The notes under the pieces were generated by a model, which was given only the letters and a program-made list of their open reading frames with translations, was not told where the DNA came from and did not search any database. From Phlebopus portentosus (lineage: Eukaryota > Basidiomycota > Agaricomycetes > Boletales > Boletinellaceae): a DNA stretch of 64,000 bases. The DNA lies in NCBI GenBank assembly GCA_037892935.1, contig JAYXKI010000003.1:1116001-1180000 (forward strand), given 5' to 3'. The stretch's first letter is position 1, and every line of letters begins with the position of its first letter. Made by a program: the position numbers and the translations under genes. Below are positions 47,453 to 60,723 of this stretch, piece by piece.

Positions 47453-49123
47453 ATGGCCGCTGCAGCTCTTATTCTTCCTGCTGTCCCAGTTACGCCTCCA
47501 GACTATCATAGAATAATATCGGATAGGCTGAGGATACCGGACGACAAGTCTCTTCCTGTTCCGGTGGGTTTACTAGCTTGCCAACGTCAGCACTCCCGTG
47601 TGTATAATATGTACATGAAGAGCAAACCTCACCTTGAGCCTTAGGTGACCCATTGCTTAGAGAGATTTCTACTACCGTCGTTAGCTGCAATGCTCATAAA
47701 ATAGAGCAGACCCAGACGAGTAACAAAAAGAAAAAGTCGTCCGCAACTCAAGAAAAGCTCTTCGAGGTGATCTTGCATGATACCGTTCTCTTCCCAGAAG
47801 GAGGAGGACAACCTTCAGATATTGGGCTTATCAGATCGGCGAGTGGAGAAGAATACCAAGTCACTGAAGTCAAGCGACGCGGTGGGCATGCCATCCATTT
47901 CGTAAAACCTAAGCACGATCAGGTTGTCGGACTAGAAGTTGGTTCACATGTCATCGCTGCGCTTGGTGAAGATGGATATATGCGCAGACTGGACCATGTA
48001 GGTCTCCTAATGAACTATACCTGAGCTACATTTGACTGACCACCTTCGTAACACAAGATGTGCATGCACACGTCGCAGCATCTGTTATCAGCCCTCCTGG
48101 AGACCGAATTAAACTTACCCACGCTTTCTTGGGCACTTACTTCATACCCTACCCCTTCTTATGTGGAGCTCACACGATCCATTACACTAGAAGAAATAGC
48201 GCAAATACAAGCGAAAGCGCATAGGCTCGCTTACGAAGGTCGGAAAGTGCGTGTGGAAGTCGAGCCATTGGATCCTGAGAACCATCCCGGCGTCGCAACT
48301 CTTGAAGGAGGGAGAACTGTTGGTAAGGCCTTGCCAAGCGACTACACTGGAGGCATCAAGCGAACCGTAATTATTGATGGTGTCGATAAGAATCCGTAAG
48401 TTGTTTCTTTGAATGGTACTATCTGGAAGCTTATTGATACTTGATAGGTGCTGCGGAACCCACCTTCCTTCACTGCACAACCTTCAGCTATTCATTCTTC
48501 CTCAAACTGAATCTCTCGCACGGGGAAACACGAACACATCTCGCTTATTTTTCCTATGTGGTCCACGCTTGCATGCCCATCTTGCAACATCTCACGCGCT
48601 TCTTACGGATGTTGCTGGGATTCTGTCATGTGGGACTCCAGCTGTACCAGCACGAGTGTCACAAGTTATTGAAGAACGACGCCGTGTCGATAAGCGCGCT
48701 GAGGAACTCGAGTTTGAGCTTGCGCGTATTGTCGCAGAAGGACTGCTAGGCGAGATGAATAATAGTGGCGATCCTGCGTTTGTCAAGCACTACCATCGCA
48801 CGGATGATTCTGCTCGCGCCCTTGGATTCTTGCAGTCTATAGCTTCAGCGTTCATAACAGGCTCGCCCGCCCAGGCAAAGTATGCACTGGTACTGACATC
48901 CTCTCCGGTCGAGAAGAGGAGCACCAGCGTGACTACTGTGCTTGCCCTGGGATCGGACGATGAAAGAACGAAAACAATGGGAGATGCCCTGAAGACACAA
49001 CTCGGTGTGAAGGGAGGTGGGCGAGGCGTACGTTGGAGTGGAAAATGGATTGGTGTATGGAGAGAAGGAAAGGAAGGTGCCATCGTTGAAGAAATCTTGA
49101 AAACCACGCAAAAGACAGACTAG
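47453..49123 (+). CDS. AlaX/AARSD1-type alanyl-tRNA editing protein
   Basis: Free-standing homologue of the AlaRS editing domain; hydrolyses Ser (or Gly) mischarged on tRNA-Ala. From ATG 47453, exon 1 joins through an intron with donor gtcagc (47601-47643) to read LLACQRDPLLREISTTVVSC. Further landmarks: HDTVLFPEGGGQPSDIG; the zinc/catalytic HxxxH in MCMHTSQHLLSALLE; the family segment SWALTSYPTPSYVEL; and the second metal motif CxxxH in CCGTHLPSL after an intron. A C-terminal extension with a coiled coil (RVSQVIEERRRVDKRAEELE) and a DHHA1-like end (SVTTVLALGSDDERTKTMGD, GGRGVRWSGKWIG) makes it the long AlaX/AARSD1 form. All four metal ligands are present. It is convergent with the RING gene, 175 bp apart. 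Confidence 0.9.
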
Positions 49124-49298
49124 GAATTGCTATAGGAGACAACGGATACCATGTATTGAAGAGCACAGATGCAGATGCTTGTCGTGTACAATGCTAGAAC
49201 ATAGGAATAATAGAAGTTAGGGAGATTGCTTGGTAATGTAAAAGTTTGCACGATGCGCAATTAGATACTTCCTTCGATAACCCTGCCAAATGATAATT

Positions 49299-50454
49299 TT
49301 ATAGCACATTGTCATGTCTCGTCTCGGAAGGACAGTGGCCAGATGCCGTGGATGATTTGGCCTTGGTACGTTCGACATCCTTGGATAACTCGACGTTGCT
49401 CTCGTCAGTTCCGAGTTTATCAGAAACTGCGCCAATGTCCACATCGTAAGCTGTAGAATCCGGATCAACGACACATAATTTGAGAACTTTTAATATAGTT
49501 CCTTACCGTCAGGGAAGTCTTCCGTCTTAAAGGACGCCTCTTCGGAAGAAGGCGACTCTGAGCCATAGGATAGTTCGCCTGGTGCTTCAACGTTGCCGTC
49601 TTCGGGAGCTTCGTTCTCAACTTCCGCGGCAGAATAAACGCGCAAGTCGTCATCAGCATTTGGGGTGTACAAGCTCCAGGGTCGAAGAGGGTTGGTGCCA
49701 TCAGCTTCGAAGTCAGTGTCGCTAGGCATTCGTGCAAGTGGAAAGTAGCCAGCTTCGTCTCCACTTTCCTCTTCCTCCGGCGTATCGTCATCCATGTCGT
49801 AGTCAACTTCGCTTGACGTTACGACATCGAAGTCTCCGTCGTCTGTATACCAATCGTTATCTTCGTCTTCCTCGGGGATGTACTCCCCTCCATCGGATGA
49901 CTCATAGTCTGCTTCGTCAATAGAGGTGAACTCGAAAAATATGCGCCGACATGCAGGACAACTCCCATGCTACGAAGATTAAGGACATAGTCAGCGATAT
50001 GTAAACTTCTGATACAGAAAGAGCATACATGCGATTCGATCCATTCAGCAAGACTATCGGAAGCAGCAAGATCAGTGCCCATTTCACGGAAAAGAGACCA
50101 GGTACTCGCTCTTTTCTGCAGAAAATATGACCGCAGCTTGCCAGCTTCACCACACCCATCATCGATACCTGTCTCGGACTGGCACCGTCTAAAGATATGT
50201 CCGACGGGCCTTCCTCCTTTCCTTCCGCAGCTTCATATTCCTCGCAAACGGAGTCTAGAGGCAAAAGGCAAATCGGGCATGAGTCTTCATGGCCGACTTC
50301 ACTACGCGTGAGCGAGGGGAGGGCAAGAAGGTTGACAAGAGCTTGCTGGCTGCACGATGGTTACACAACGTAAGTCCAGGGGTATTCTTTAGAACTGAGT
50401 TTATACCTACATTTCTCGTTCCTTCTGATCCAGGAGAAAGGATGGGATCGGCAT
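49299..50454 (-). CDS. RING-finger protein, probable E3 ubiquitin ligase
   Basis: An N-terminal RING and a long acidic tail. Exon 1 starts at ATG 50454 (MPIPSFLLDQKERE) and joins via donor gtaggt to IQQALVNLLALPSLTRSEVG and then HEDSCPICLLPLDSV. The RING has CPIC, a 40-residue acidic insertion, SCGHIFCRK (C-x-H-x2-C) and, after another intron, LAEWIESHHGSCPACRRIFF with the last CxxC. The insertion between the first and second metal pairs is longer than in standard RINGs. The tail is very rich in Glu/Asp/Ser with DDDTPEEEESGDEAGYF. The frame can stop at 49490 or, using an intron with donor gtaagg and acceptor ctacag, extend 50 residues to 49299; I prefer the latter. Substrate unknown. Confidence 0.78.
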
Positions 50455-50542
50455 TGAAGTAGATGCCTCAACAAACTGGTTGGCTTCTAGCTTCTAGGCT
50501 TCCACTAACTAACAAACACAGTTTTTGAGTCCCGAGCAACGG

Positions 50543-50577
50543 CACGTGTCGGGGAGACGCGACGCGACCTGCACGTG
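50543..50577. promoter_or_regulatory. Two CACGTG E-boxes flanking GACGCGACGCG in the RING/THO2 promoter
   Basis: CACGTG at 50543-50548 and 50572-50577 bracket GACGCGACGCG (50556-50566), which is the reverse complement of the CGCGTCGCGTC found in the ELG1/JMJD7 and MED20/ORC4 promoters. It lies between start codons 50454 (minus) and 50752 (plus). Confidence 0.65.
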
Positions 50578-50751
50578 ACTTGCTTTCCAAAAGAGGTAGT
50601 TTTGTTCGGTAAGGTTAGGTAAGGACGCCAGAACCAGAACAAGAGTCCACCACAAACGCAAAGGCTTCGTTACCGACTTGTTCCTTTCTAGACATCCAAG
50701 TCACTTTCTGAAGGGGCGCACTTCACAGTGCTCTCTTTCTGGGTCTTGCTC

Positions 50752-53700
50752 ATGGATGTCTTATCACATGTGAAGACGTGTCTAGGCAAATGGCAAAGTG
50801 GAGGAGAGGCTGAATGGTGCGCTGTTTTCCTACTAGGCGCCGTTGCTTGACGTGCATGCTGACGACTCTTCCAACAAAACTCAATTTTTTTCCTTTCACT
50901 GAAGCCGTTCATTTCTTACGTCTCATCACTGTCAAATCGATGATCCAGCCTCTTCTGATGTGCTTGCAACTGCGTATCAGAGTCTGTTACATGCCGTGTT
51001 GCGAATTTGGTCTCCGGAGTCCAAGCCTCGTCTGGCTCCTGAGGATCTTGTTGCATTCATTCATAGCGTCTTCGCGGAGCTACCCTCCTCTTCTTCCCCG
51101 TCTACTGAGCGCTCGCGAAATCTCGTCTCGTTTGGCGAATTGCTCGTTGACAATATCTGGGCAATTGACGGCGAACTGGACGAAATCATTTCCGACGCAA
51201 AGGGCGTTGTTGCAAGCCGTTCGTCTGAAGCCGGAAAGGAGAGAGGCAACTCAGATGAAGTTGCGAAGGCTTCGGAAATGCAGAAGACTGCTGAAAGTGA
51301 CAAGGATATGCTTTCCCAGTTATTGAAGTTACTTCTTGTGAGTCTGATCCTCGTCTGACTAGCCACGTAATTTCTTATACCGCTTTTTCTTCTTTCCTTG
51401 TTTTTCAGAGAGCCGGCATTGTAGATCCTTATTTGTGCAGAGAGCGCTTGGATACGGCACTGTTGACGTCTTCTGGCCTTATTGCGGATAAGGTGCTGTT
51501 CGAAAAGAAAGAAGTCCGGGCACGGACGGGTTTATTGTACGTCGGCATTTCGATGAAGGTGCAAGACAGACTCTAATAACTTGCAGCTACAAACAAAACA
51601 AATTCAACCTGCTTCGCGAGCAATCCGAAGGCTATACGAAACTCACTACGGATCTCATTGGCAGTCTTGGTCCCCCAAACGACCTGTCTTCTGCTCTACC
51701 AGTCGAGAGTTTTGAGGCAGCACAAAGCAGAGCCGCTTCGGTATGGGAGCGCGTGGTGAGCTTGATCGGATATTTCGACCTCGACCCGAATCGAGCGTTA
51801 GATATCATTCTCGACGTGTTTTCCGTGAACATAGCGACGCACTGGCACTTCTTCCTTTCTCTACTGGCCTGTTCGCCTTGGGTCGGAGAACATACTCGCC
51901 TTAGGGACTGGACTGAAGATATTCGTATCGATAGTCAAGCTGACCGATATCGTGGAAAGACTTTGGACGAAATCCTCCATCTTGCTGAGAATGGGGTTCA
52001 GGGAGCTGATACTCCGGCTAAGCCTGCTGAACATCCCAAACCGAAGGTCCTTGCGCAGGTGTTAGGCTTCAAATTCAGACATTACCAAGTTCGTCCCGTC
52101 TTAATCGTCTCCGACGATCGATACTTACTATATTATTCCTTCGGTGTAGTCGCCAGATACAAAGGCCTCATGTCCCAGAGGCCTATACTTAGTCGCAGCA
52201 TTACTCATACGCGGAGGATTCATCTCGTTAGAGGACCTTTATCCACACGTACGTAGCTTCTTAACTTGCGTTCAGTAGTGACTGAGATATGCTACAGTTG
52301 AGCCCGTCCGATGAGGACATGCCGAAGCTTCAGAAGAAATACATGGATGATGTGCAGTCTCGCTTCAAATCTTCCTCGAATAATTTGCTTGCTATGGCGG
52401 CCCCGCTTGAATCGTCGTCCTTGAGTTACTCATCAAGGGTGAAAACCCCCGCTGTTGAAGCGAAACCTACTCCGGAAGTGAAGGAGCCACCTGTCCAAAA
52501 GGCAATGCTAGCAGTGGCACTTCTATCTGTGGGTGTGCTTCGTCCGGCCGTAGCTCTCATCACCCGCTATCCATGGCTCGTTGACGTACATCACGAGCTT
52601 GCCGACTTGCTTTTGCGAGTACTTAAGGCATCCATCGACCCGCTCTTCGAGAAGCTCTTCAGTAAAGAGCGCAACAAAGGCTTCCTCCAGCCCCGTCCGA
52701 GATATGCATCTCCTGGTGTACTCGTCCATCCCTTACGCAAACCGCAGCTGACACTGTGCGCTCCTCCCCCACCGAGTACAAGCACGCAAGATTTTGTCTT
52801 TTTCTACCCTCAGTGGACAGAATGGGTACCCGTCTGCGAGGGACCGGAGGATATTGTCGATATCGTAGAACCGCTGATGCGATTAGCTGGTGTACATCTC
52901 AGTCGTGACCCTCTTTTTCTTACGAAATTGCTACGTATCGGCAGGACCCACCTTAGTCAATCCGTAAGTCACTAGTAACTGAGGTATATCGCTCATAACT
53001 GAATTTCCTGCTGAAGATTACTGCTGAACCGGAGAATAAAGAAAGCAGACGTTCCTCACCAATTTTGGACCCAGAGAATCGCGCACAAGAGTTCTGGCTC
53101 CACACTGCTCGACGCTATTTGCTACCTGCGCTATCAATGATGCCTGGAAATGCTGTTTGCACTGTCGAGGTATGGAATATTCTTCGATTTTACGATGTCA
53201 CCGTACGGTGGCGTCTGTATGGAGAGTGGAGAGATGAAACGTACAAGACACATCCGGAGCTCAATGTTCAACGAGTCTTGCGAGAGCGCGAAGCCAAGGG
53301 GATTCTTCGTCGCCTCTCGTCGCAGACAGTCGAGTCGCTCGCTGGTACTGTAGCGAAGATGGCGCATGCAAACCCATGTATTTTCTTCACGAATGCTGTG
53401 AACCAGATACAAGCGTACGATAATTTGGCGGACGTCGTCATCCAAGCATTACGCTTTGCGACTAACATGGGCTTTGACGTTCTCGTCTTTCTGATCATTG
53501 ATGCTTTGGCCAACCCACACAAGGATCGTTTGAAAGAAGATGGTGCAAATGCAGCTGATTGGTTGCAAAGTGAGTACTACTTTTTGATGACATCTGGCTG
53601 CATTCTGACTGATGATCTTAGGTCTCGCAACTTTTAGTGGGGCACTCTTCCGCCGTTATAGTACGGACTCATCATCCCTGCTGCGATATATCGTACATCA

Positions 53701-56700
53701 GCTCTACAATGGTCAGACATCAGAGATTGTCGTCTTAGAGAAACTTATCTACCGGATGGCTGGTATTGAACCGCTGCCGAGCTTGTCAGACGCTCAGATC
53801 ACGGCAATGGCCGGTGGGCCAACATTACGTACTGAAGCTGTTGCGTCTGAGCTTCGAGGTGCTGGACTTGACACATCCGAAGCTCTGACAAAGGGGCCAC
53901 AACGACTTGGAAAAACCTTGATCGATACGAAGCTTGCATTTCCACTTCTTGTTCAGGTGGCACAGCAGCGGCAGGCTTGCGTCTTTAAGGCGAGGGATGC
54001 TCATCTTAAATCTATCGCTCACCTGTTTGATGCAACTCATGGGGTGCTCAATCAATATCTCGACTTACTCACAACTCCTATTGTGGTCCCACTCGACGAG
54101 TATCGCAAGATTATCCCTCCATTGCCCGAGCTGGTTAATGTTTATGGTGTCAGCCCGGCCATTGCAATGCAAATCTACCGCCCAATGCTTAATGACGCTA
54201 TAGCGGTACGTTTAAGAGACCTTATCGCTGGCATCTTCCGCTAATTTTGATTTAGGTACATGCTAGCACATGGTGCAAGGCAGGGGCCGCGGCTCAAGAA
54301 AAAAGGCTTAAAGCAGCTTTGGCGGCCAAACGCGAACCAAGTGCTCACTCAACAGCAACGGTTGAAGGAATAGATTCTGCTGCTACGCATGCTAAGTCAG
54401 AGCGGAGCAATCCTGCTACCGCGGTCGAGAAAATGGAGATCGATGGGACTGACGTCAAGGCTGGCGCAAGTATCGCAGGTTCGGCAGAGATGACAGCGGA
54501 AGTGAAGTCCGAAGACAGCGATTCTTCAGCGGTAGGTAATACTGATATTAACCGAATTGTCGAACTCAGTCTGTTGCATTTGTAGGATCAGTGGGTGCCT
54601 GAACTTCGAGCGCTTTTCGAAGACTGCAAACAAATATCACCTGGGAATACAGTTGATGTCATCGGGTTAGTCTTGCTTATGGAAGAATGCGACTTGACTG
54701 ACTCGCTGATCTTTATTAGCCCTGGTTTCTATCTTTCCTTTTGGCAGATGTCTAGCTATGACCTATACTACCCGAAGGACAAGTATAGCGAGATGGAAAG
54801 GTCTCTTCTCGCTGCAAGTGATTCACTAACGACCAAGGCGCGACAGGCAGAGAGATCAACGGACAGATCGACTAGAGCCTCTGCTACTGGCTTCCGGGCT
54901 CAACGCGACCGGTATATATCAGCGATAACCGAGTTGCGCAAAGAGAAAACTGTCCAAGAGTCAGTCTTTCGTTATACGACGGGGGAGGGCGGACGTCTCG
55001 AACGAGAGAAGAAATATTGGTTCTCGCACGGTTAGTAGCTTACAATCAGGAAATGATTTATGCTCAAATAATCCCTAATGTAGTTGCCTCGGGTAACGTG
55101 AAGGGCGGGACTTTCATCCGGTCTTTCATTGAACATTGCATACAACCTCGTTGTCTCCTCTCGCCTATGGACGCCGTTTATTGCGCACGACTTATCCGTA
55201 CACTGCATGCGCGGGGGACGCCCGGCTTTCATACTCTCATGTGTTATGATAAGGTGCGGCGAATGGTTTGGTTTTTTTCTGTCCTTGCCACTCACCACGT
55301 CACAGTTGCTCGGCGATCATGTGAAAGTCGTGATATTTACGTGCAGCGAAAATGAGGCACGGAATTATGGTCAGTCATACATTGTATAGTGCATACTGAT
55401 TAATACTAATGATATGGCATTCTGACAGGCCTTTTTCTGAGAGTGATATTACAAGATCTCTATGAGTGGCACAAGGATCAAAAGGCTTATGAAGCGAGTC
55501 TCTCGCGGAAGGAAGATTCGAAGATCATTCCGCTTCCTGGCCTACAGCCCCAGTGGTCAAAGGACGGACCTTCTTCCCTGGACGATCTCTTAAAATGGTC
55601 TGGCTTCAGGTCTTTCCTCACTAAATGTCATCGGAAGTTGGGCCAGGTGAGTGTATTATATTGTTCACACCTCAACGTCCTGAATGTTTTGATCTAGTGC
55701 TTCACGGATTGCATTCAAGCGGGCGATTTCATGCACGTTTACAATGCTGTGCTGGTGCTCAAAGAGATAATCGAAGTCTTCCCGATTGCTGCAGTCAACG
55801 AGGTTGTAGGTTCAAGAATTGACCTCGAAATCCAGAAGCTCGTCCAATCCGAAGAAAGAGGCGATCTCAAAATCCTTGCAAGAGCGTGCGTTCGTTATTT
55901 TGAGCTCGCTGACTTTGATATTCTCAATCATATTTCATGTCCAGCTATTCATCGAGCCTAAAGAAACGAGAGAAGCTATGGGCTATGCCGAAGGAGGCTC
56001 AGCCTTCGAAAGTGAGTGATCACATACACAATAGATCTTTAATCAGAAAACTAAGATTATTGCAGTCTGTCGCCGGAAGGGCTACGTCTTCACACTCTGT
56101 TAATCAAATGGAAAAGCCGCGCGAGGCGCCAGCCGCCAACCCTCCAACAGGGCCGCGTTCCTCTCAACCGTCCCTCCCGCCTGGTCCAGAAAAAGTAGCT
56201 TCAACTGCGATCGAGCGTCCTTCGTCCGCGGCTAGACTTGCTCTTGAGAGGTTTGTCATCAGATCACATATCTTCTGGTGGCAGAGTCTAACAGTTCTCG
56301 AATGCTAGTGTCCCGAAGCCCGAGGTCGTAAAGAGGAACAGAGATACGAGACCTCTCGAAGTGGCAACTGCCGAGGCTTCGAAGAATGAGGACCCGATGC
56401 AGGTGGATCGGCAGCTTAACGGACATGATCAAGTCCAGAACAAGCTTCCTCCGACTACTGGGACTAGTCGCCCCAAAGATGAAGTCAAGCCCCTCCATCC
56501 ATCAATTCCGCTACGTCCCGGCAAAACCCCACTGTCCACTTCTTCAAATGATCTCCGCAAAGAAGTTTTGCAGGGAATGAATGTAATTTCACGTCCCGCA
56601 ACACCTTTATCATCGCCTGCGACCAATGTAGCTCAGAACGGGGTAAAAGACTCGACCCAGTCCTCTCCGCGACTTCCCAGTCGTGATCCTGGTTCTCCAA

Positions 56701-58317
56701 TGCCTCCTCCAGCTGAGCCTAGTCAAGCACCTCACGCTCAGGAGCTCCGAAATTCACGTCGCTCTGAAAATATTCCAAGTAGTCCTCGTGAAGCCGCTGA
56801 GGTTCCTCCTGCACGTCGTTCATCGTCTCCCGCGACCCGACCTGGTACTAGAAATGCTAGTGCAGACAGCAGAGCAAGCGGTGAGGGTAAACGCGATCGA
56901 CAACGACATGAAAGATCTTCGGATACTGGGGAGGGGAAGCGCTCAGTGAACGCGGATCTGCCTTCTAGAGCAGAACGCAGCAGTGGTGCTCATCGAGATG
57001 CTCATGGTCGCTCTGAACGTTCAGGACGCGACCGAATTCCTGGAAGTAGCACGCGTGACACGGATCGTGAACGGGACACGGATCGTGACAGAGCGCGCGA
57101 TCGTGATAGGGATAAACCACGCGACCGCGAGAGGGAAAGGAGTCACCGTGGCGACCGCGAGTCTCACCGTGAACGTGAACGTGATAGAGAGCGGGACAGA
57201 ACTGAGCGCGATCGCCATCGTCGTGACGATAAGGATCGCGAACGTGAACGCAAACCATCTGGCCAAAGCAAGGAACCAGATGCACCCTTGAGTCATACTT
57301 TGCCCGCACGGCCTGATGGTCAGCGTCATCGTACACACGCGGATTCATCTCCAGGGGATGTCAGCCTCGGAAAGCGTAGAAGAACTCCGGATGACGAGGT
57401 AAGTTATGTCGGATCTTTCATCGAAGCTTACCATCTGACTGCTTTGTAAGTCGGAACGGAGTGCCAAAAGGTCAACTCGCCAGCGAGAAGACCGCTCACG
57501 CAAGCATTCTGAGAAAGATGCCAGCCGTGAACCGAACCGAGAGTCCGATCGGCGGCGGAAGGAAAAGGACGCGGAAGAAGATGAATTGCATTTGAAAGGT
57601 GCTGGGACAGAGAAGGCAGAAAAGGTAATTCATCGTTATTCATTCCAGCTCTTAATCCACTGATTGTAGATGTTATTCGAGCAGCCCTATGAACGCTCGC
57701 GTGAGAATGAAGTGCCTTCCAATATCCCGGCTATGAAGATCACCGTTCCCCCACCATCAGCACCACGAGCGATGGCTGGTCCATCTCCGCGAGTGACTGG
57801 ACATGGTGATACTTCGCCCGCCATAACTCGTGAGAAGGAGGACCGGGAACGCTCTACAAGGGACCGGGCAGATCGCGGTGGTCGAGGGGAAAGATTACAA
57901 GCGGACCGGGACATTCGTAACGATAGGTCAGACAGGTCCGAAACAAAGGAACGGGACGACCGAGATCGCTCAGAAAGGAACCAAAGAGGAGAGAGGGAAT
58001 GGAAAGAAGGCCCGGGAAGAGGGACGCAGAACGGAACCGCTCCCTCCCCTTCCCTGGGAAGCTTGCGAGACAGAATCAGCCATGCGCCTTCGGCAAACTC
58101 TTCGAGGGGAAACGTAGCCGGTGATGATGATCATGGCGACAGGCTAAAACGTTCATTGTCTGATCGCGATAGGGAGGGCTTGCAAGTTGCTGCGGCGTCA
58201 GCAATGAATACTCCGCCATCCCAGCAGAAGTCTTCCTCTAAACGGATTCGGATTGATCGTTCGAGAATCGGCGGGGACGGTACCTCTGGTTCAAACAGAA
58301 GATCAGTCAGGCAATGA
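50752..58317 (+). CDS. THO2: THO complex subunit 2
   Basis: Largest subunit of THO, which couples transcription elongation to mRNP assembly and export (TREX). The start at 50752 gives MDVLSHVKTCLGKWQSGGEA. Landmarks down the gene: LLHAVLRIWSPESKPRLAPE; RAGIVDPYLCRERLDTALLT; YKQNKFNLLREQSEGYTKL, a THO2 hallmark; SLIGYFDLDPNRALDIILDV; YGEWRDETYKTHPEL; CIQPRCLLSPMDAVYCARLI; and FFTFSEN-like CSENEARNYGLFLRVILQDL. The C-terminal quarter is disordered and dominated by Arg/Asp/Glu repeats (RDRERDRDR-type, about 57050-57290 and 57830-58010), as in animal THOC2. About twenty introns of 50-90 nt are needed. The stop is at 58315-58317. This is the longest gene in the window; exon edges are approximate. 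Confidence 0.92.
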
Positions 58318-59450
58318 AGACCTGGATTGTTTCCCAATCGCCTTCTGTCTTTTGTTTTCGTACAACGCTTGTAGATCACTTTTGTTGACACAGAACTCGA
58401 ATTTCGATAGAAGCACCCGCTTGAAGATGCTTCTCTTCTTTGCTCTTTTGGATTGTTTATTAAATGTGTGTGCAGGGATACAGTAACTGTGAGTGGTTTC
58501 GATGCGTACAAGCTATAATCGTCAAGCACATTCCGGATTCTCAGCTCTCAGGCGGTCGACAGAAATAATCAAACGTAGGAACGGCATCAGCGCGATCGAG
58601 TGAATAATGTTCATTGGGTTAAGAGGGCATTGGAGAAATGCTGAAACGAGTCTGCCGACCACCCCACAGTGTTGCATGACGCCAAGATGCATGCATTGTC
58701 AGAACTCTGAAGCGCATTGCTATTCAAGTCTATACATGAATTATGACAGCTCTCCGAGGTTCGCGCTCAGCGCGAGTCATTATTAATAGGCTGTGGTAGT
58801 AGTACTGAGGAATGCCGTCGTGGCAAGCGGCCGCGCTGGGAACATGTGCAAAGAATCCATCTCATGTTCCTTGATTTCGAATCTAAGCATTAGCTTATCT
58901 CCGATCAAATGCCCGTACGTGCGTGCTAAGAACCTAAAGAAACATCACGCCTCGGTGCTTGGTCCCAAATCCTGTGCACCAAGTCAAGTCCTCGGTAGGT
59001 TAGATTTGGGAACCCGATGCGGAAGAAGCGAGCACGTTACTAAAGTCCACCAAAACACGCATTGACCTTGGTGCCTTTGACATATGTATTAATATTCTGT
59101 CGGGATGTAGCAACGGCGCATGTGTGCCATCAGTGACTAAGAAATATAGTGCATACGGAATTACAGAACTTTAGTCTACTTTGGCCTTCCGCTTATCCAG
59201 TATCCATTAAGTAAATGTGATGAATCTGTAATGTGTGAAAATCGGTAGTGAAGAACAAAAGGTCAGAATTTGCCAGGAATTCGGCGAGTTGAATCGTAAG
59301 TGATCGATGAATGTACAATGGGGCATTGAAATCGTCGGACGCCTATCGAGTCCGTGATGGAGTTGGATCCTTGAATAAATTGACGTTGATTATGTTGAAT
59401 ATGCAAAAAATTGGCTGGGGTTGTTAGCAAACGTCTAAATGCTAATGCAT
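58318..59450. other. Convergent intergenic region between THO2 and GCH1
   Basis: About 1130 bp, the longest gene-free stretch outside the mobile-element island. It is not obviously repetitive. I looked for tRNA B boxes, U-snRNA-like sequence and conserved ORFs and saw none I can support; a 90-codon frame at 58793-59065 begins with a non-ATG codon and has no family resemblance. Confidence 0.5.
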
Positions 59451-60723
59451 CTAACGGGTCTTTGAGTTCACGAGCGTCAAAAATTCTTCTCGGGTCTTTT
59501 GTTGTGTCCTAAAACATCCCAGCATGCAGGACGTGATCGTGGCTGAACCAGGCTTTTGCACACCCCTCATCGTCATGCACAAATGTCTGTTATGTTCCAG
59601 TCGTCAGCGAGACTAATGGCCACAGACAGATGGAACGCACGTTGCCTCCATAACGACAGCCACGCCACGAGGTTTGATGGCTTCTTCAACGGCAATGGCA
59701 ATTTGTTTGGTGAGCCGCTCCTGAACTTGCAACCGACGGCTAAAGGTTTCTGCGATACGCGCAAGTTTTGACAGTCCAAGAACCAGTTTTCTTGGGATAT
59801 AGGCGATGCTGACCTGAATTAAAGAGCGTGTCAGAAACCGCAGCGTCGAGCACGGGAGTTTGGTGGATGTAATGTTCTGAGTGGGAAACACAATAGCATG
59901 GCCAGGTAACGGGTTAAAGATGCAAGTGTCCATGTAACGGCCACATAATTTCGCAATGAAATCATTGACCGGCGAGAAAGATGAAACGGATATGCGAAAT
60001 TAAGGAGGACGACTGACTTTTCCCGTGAAGGGCACGAGGTGGTGCTCACATAATGAGAAGATGTCGATGTCGCGTACAATAACCATCTCATCATGGTCTT
60101 CCGGAAAGATTGCATCATTAATCACGTCTGAGAAAGGAAGACAAAGAAGAAAAATGAGATTTGCAGGTCGGGCGAGAATACGAGAAGTTCATACCCGTCA
60201 ATCGCTCTTCATACCCGCGCGTCATCCACATGAGAGCCTGAGCATATCTCTCGGGAGTCCGTTTTAGTCCATCTCTGTCTGGATCTTCGCCTATACATTC
60301 AAGAAGAGTGCGAACTGCATCGGATAGCTTCTGTTCTCGGGCTATGCGCTGGGCTGGCGTGGAGTAGAGCCGCGAGAGAGTAGACTTTGCAGGCCAACCA
60401 AGGCCATTGGGGTCCGGAAGAGGAGACTGGGTTCCATTAACCATAAGAGGAGTAGATGAGCCTGAGAGGGGTCGGAAACCGTAGCCCTCGTGCTGAGCAT
60501 GCTGGGAATGCGAGGCCTGTTGAACTGCAACGGCTGACGATGAGTGCTGATCAAGCTCTTCATGCCGCTCGTTCTCGCTGTGGTGATCCTGCTCGGCTTG
60601 GCTTGAGAGAGAGACAGGTTGTTCGTCGTCATCGAGAGCCACGCTATACTTGCCACCTCGAGGGAGCTCTGCGCGCATGCGCAGCTTTGCAAGCGAATTA
60701 AGGACGGCGTCGTGGCTTTCCAT
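59451..60723 (-). CDS. FOL2: GTP cyclohydrolase I
   Basis: Converts GTP to dihydroneopterin triphosphate, the first step of folate (and tetrahydrobiopterin) synthesis; homodecamer. ATG 60723 opens a 120-residue low-complexity extension rich in Gln, His and Ser. The catalytic core follows: [58 protein letters not shown] (zinc-binding Cys and His in CEHH), [39 protein letters not shown], then through an intron [20 protein letters not shown] and TSCMLGCF, whose Cys is the third zinc ligand. It ends [14 protein letters not shown]. Four introns. Core length and residues are standard; the extension may be regulatory, as in other eukaryotes. Confidence 0.94.

Noticed and set aside
56965..57348. Long antisense frames opposite the THO2 C-terminus
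   Set aside because: The RD/RE dipeptide repeats of THO2 create open antisense frames rich in His/Asp/Val; there is no independent coding evidence.
58793..59065. Plus-strand 90-codon frame in the THO2/GCH1 gap
   Set aside because: It has no ATG at its 5' end, mixed composition and no similarity that I recognise.
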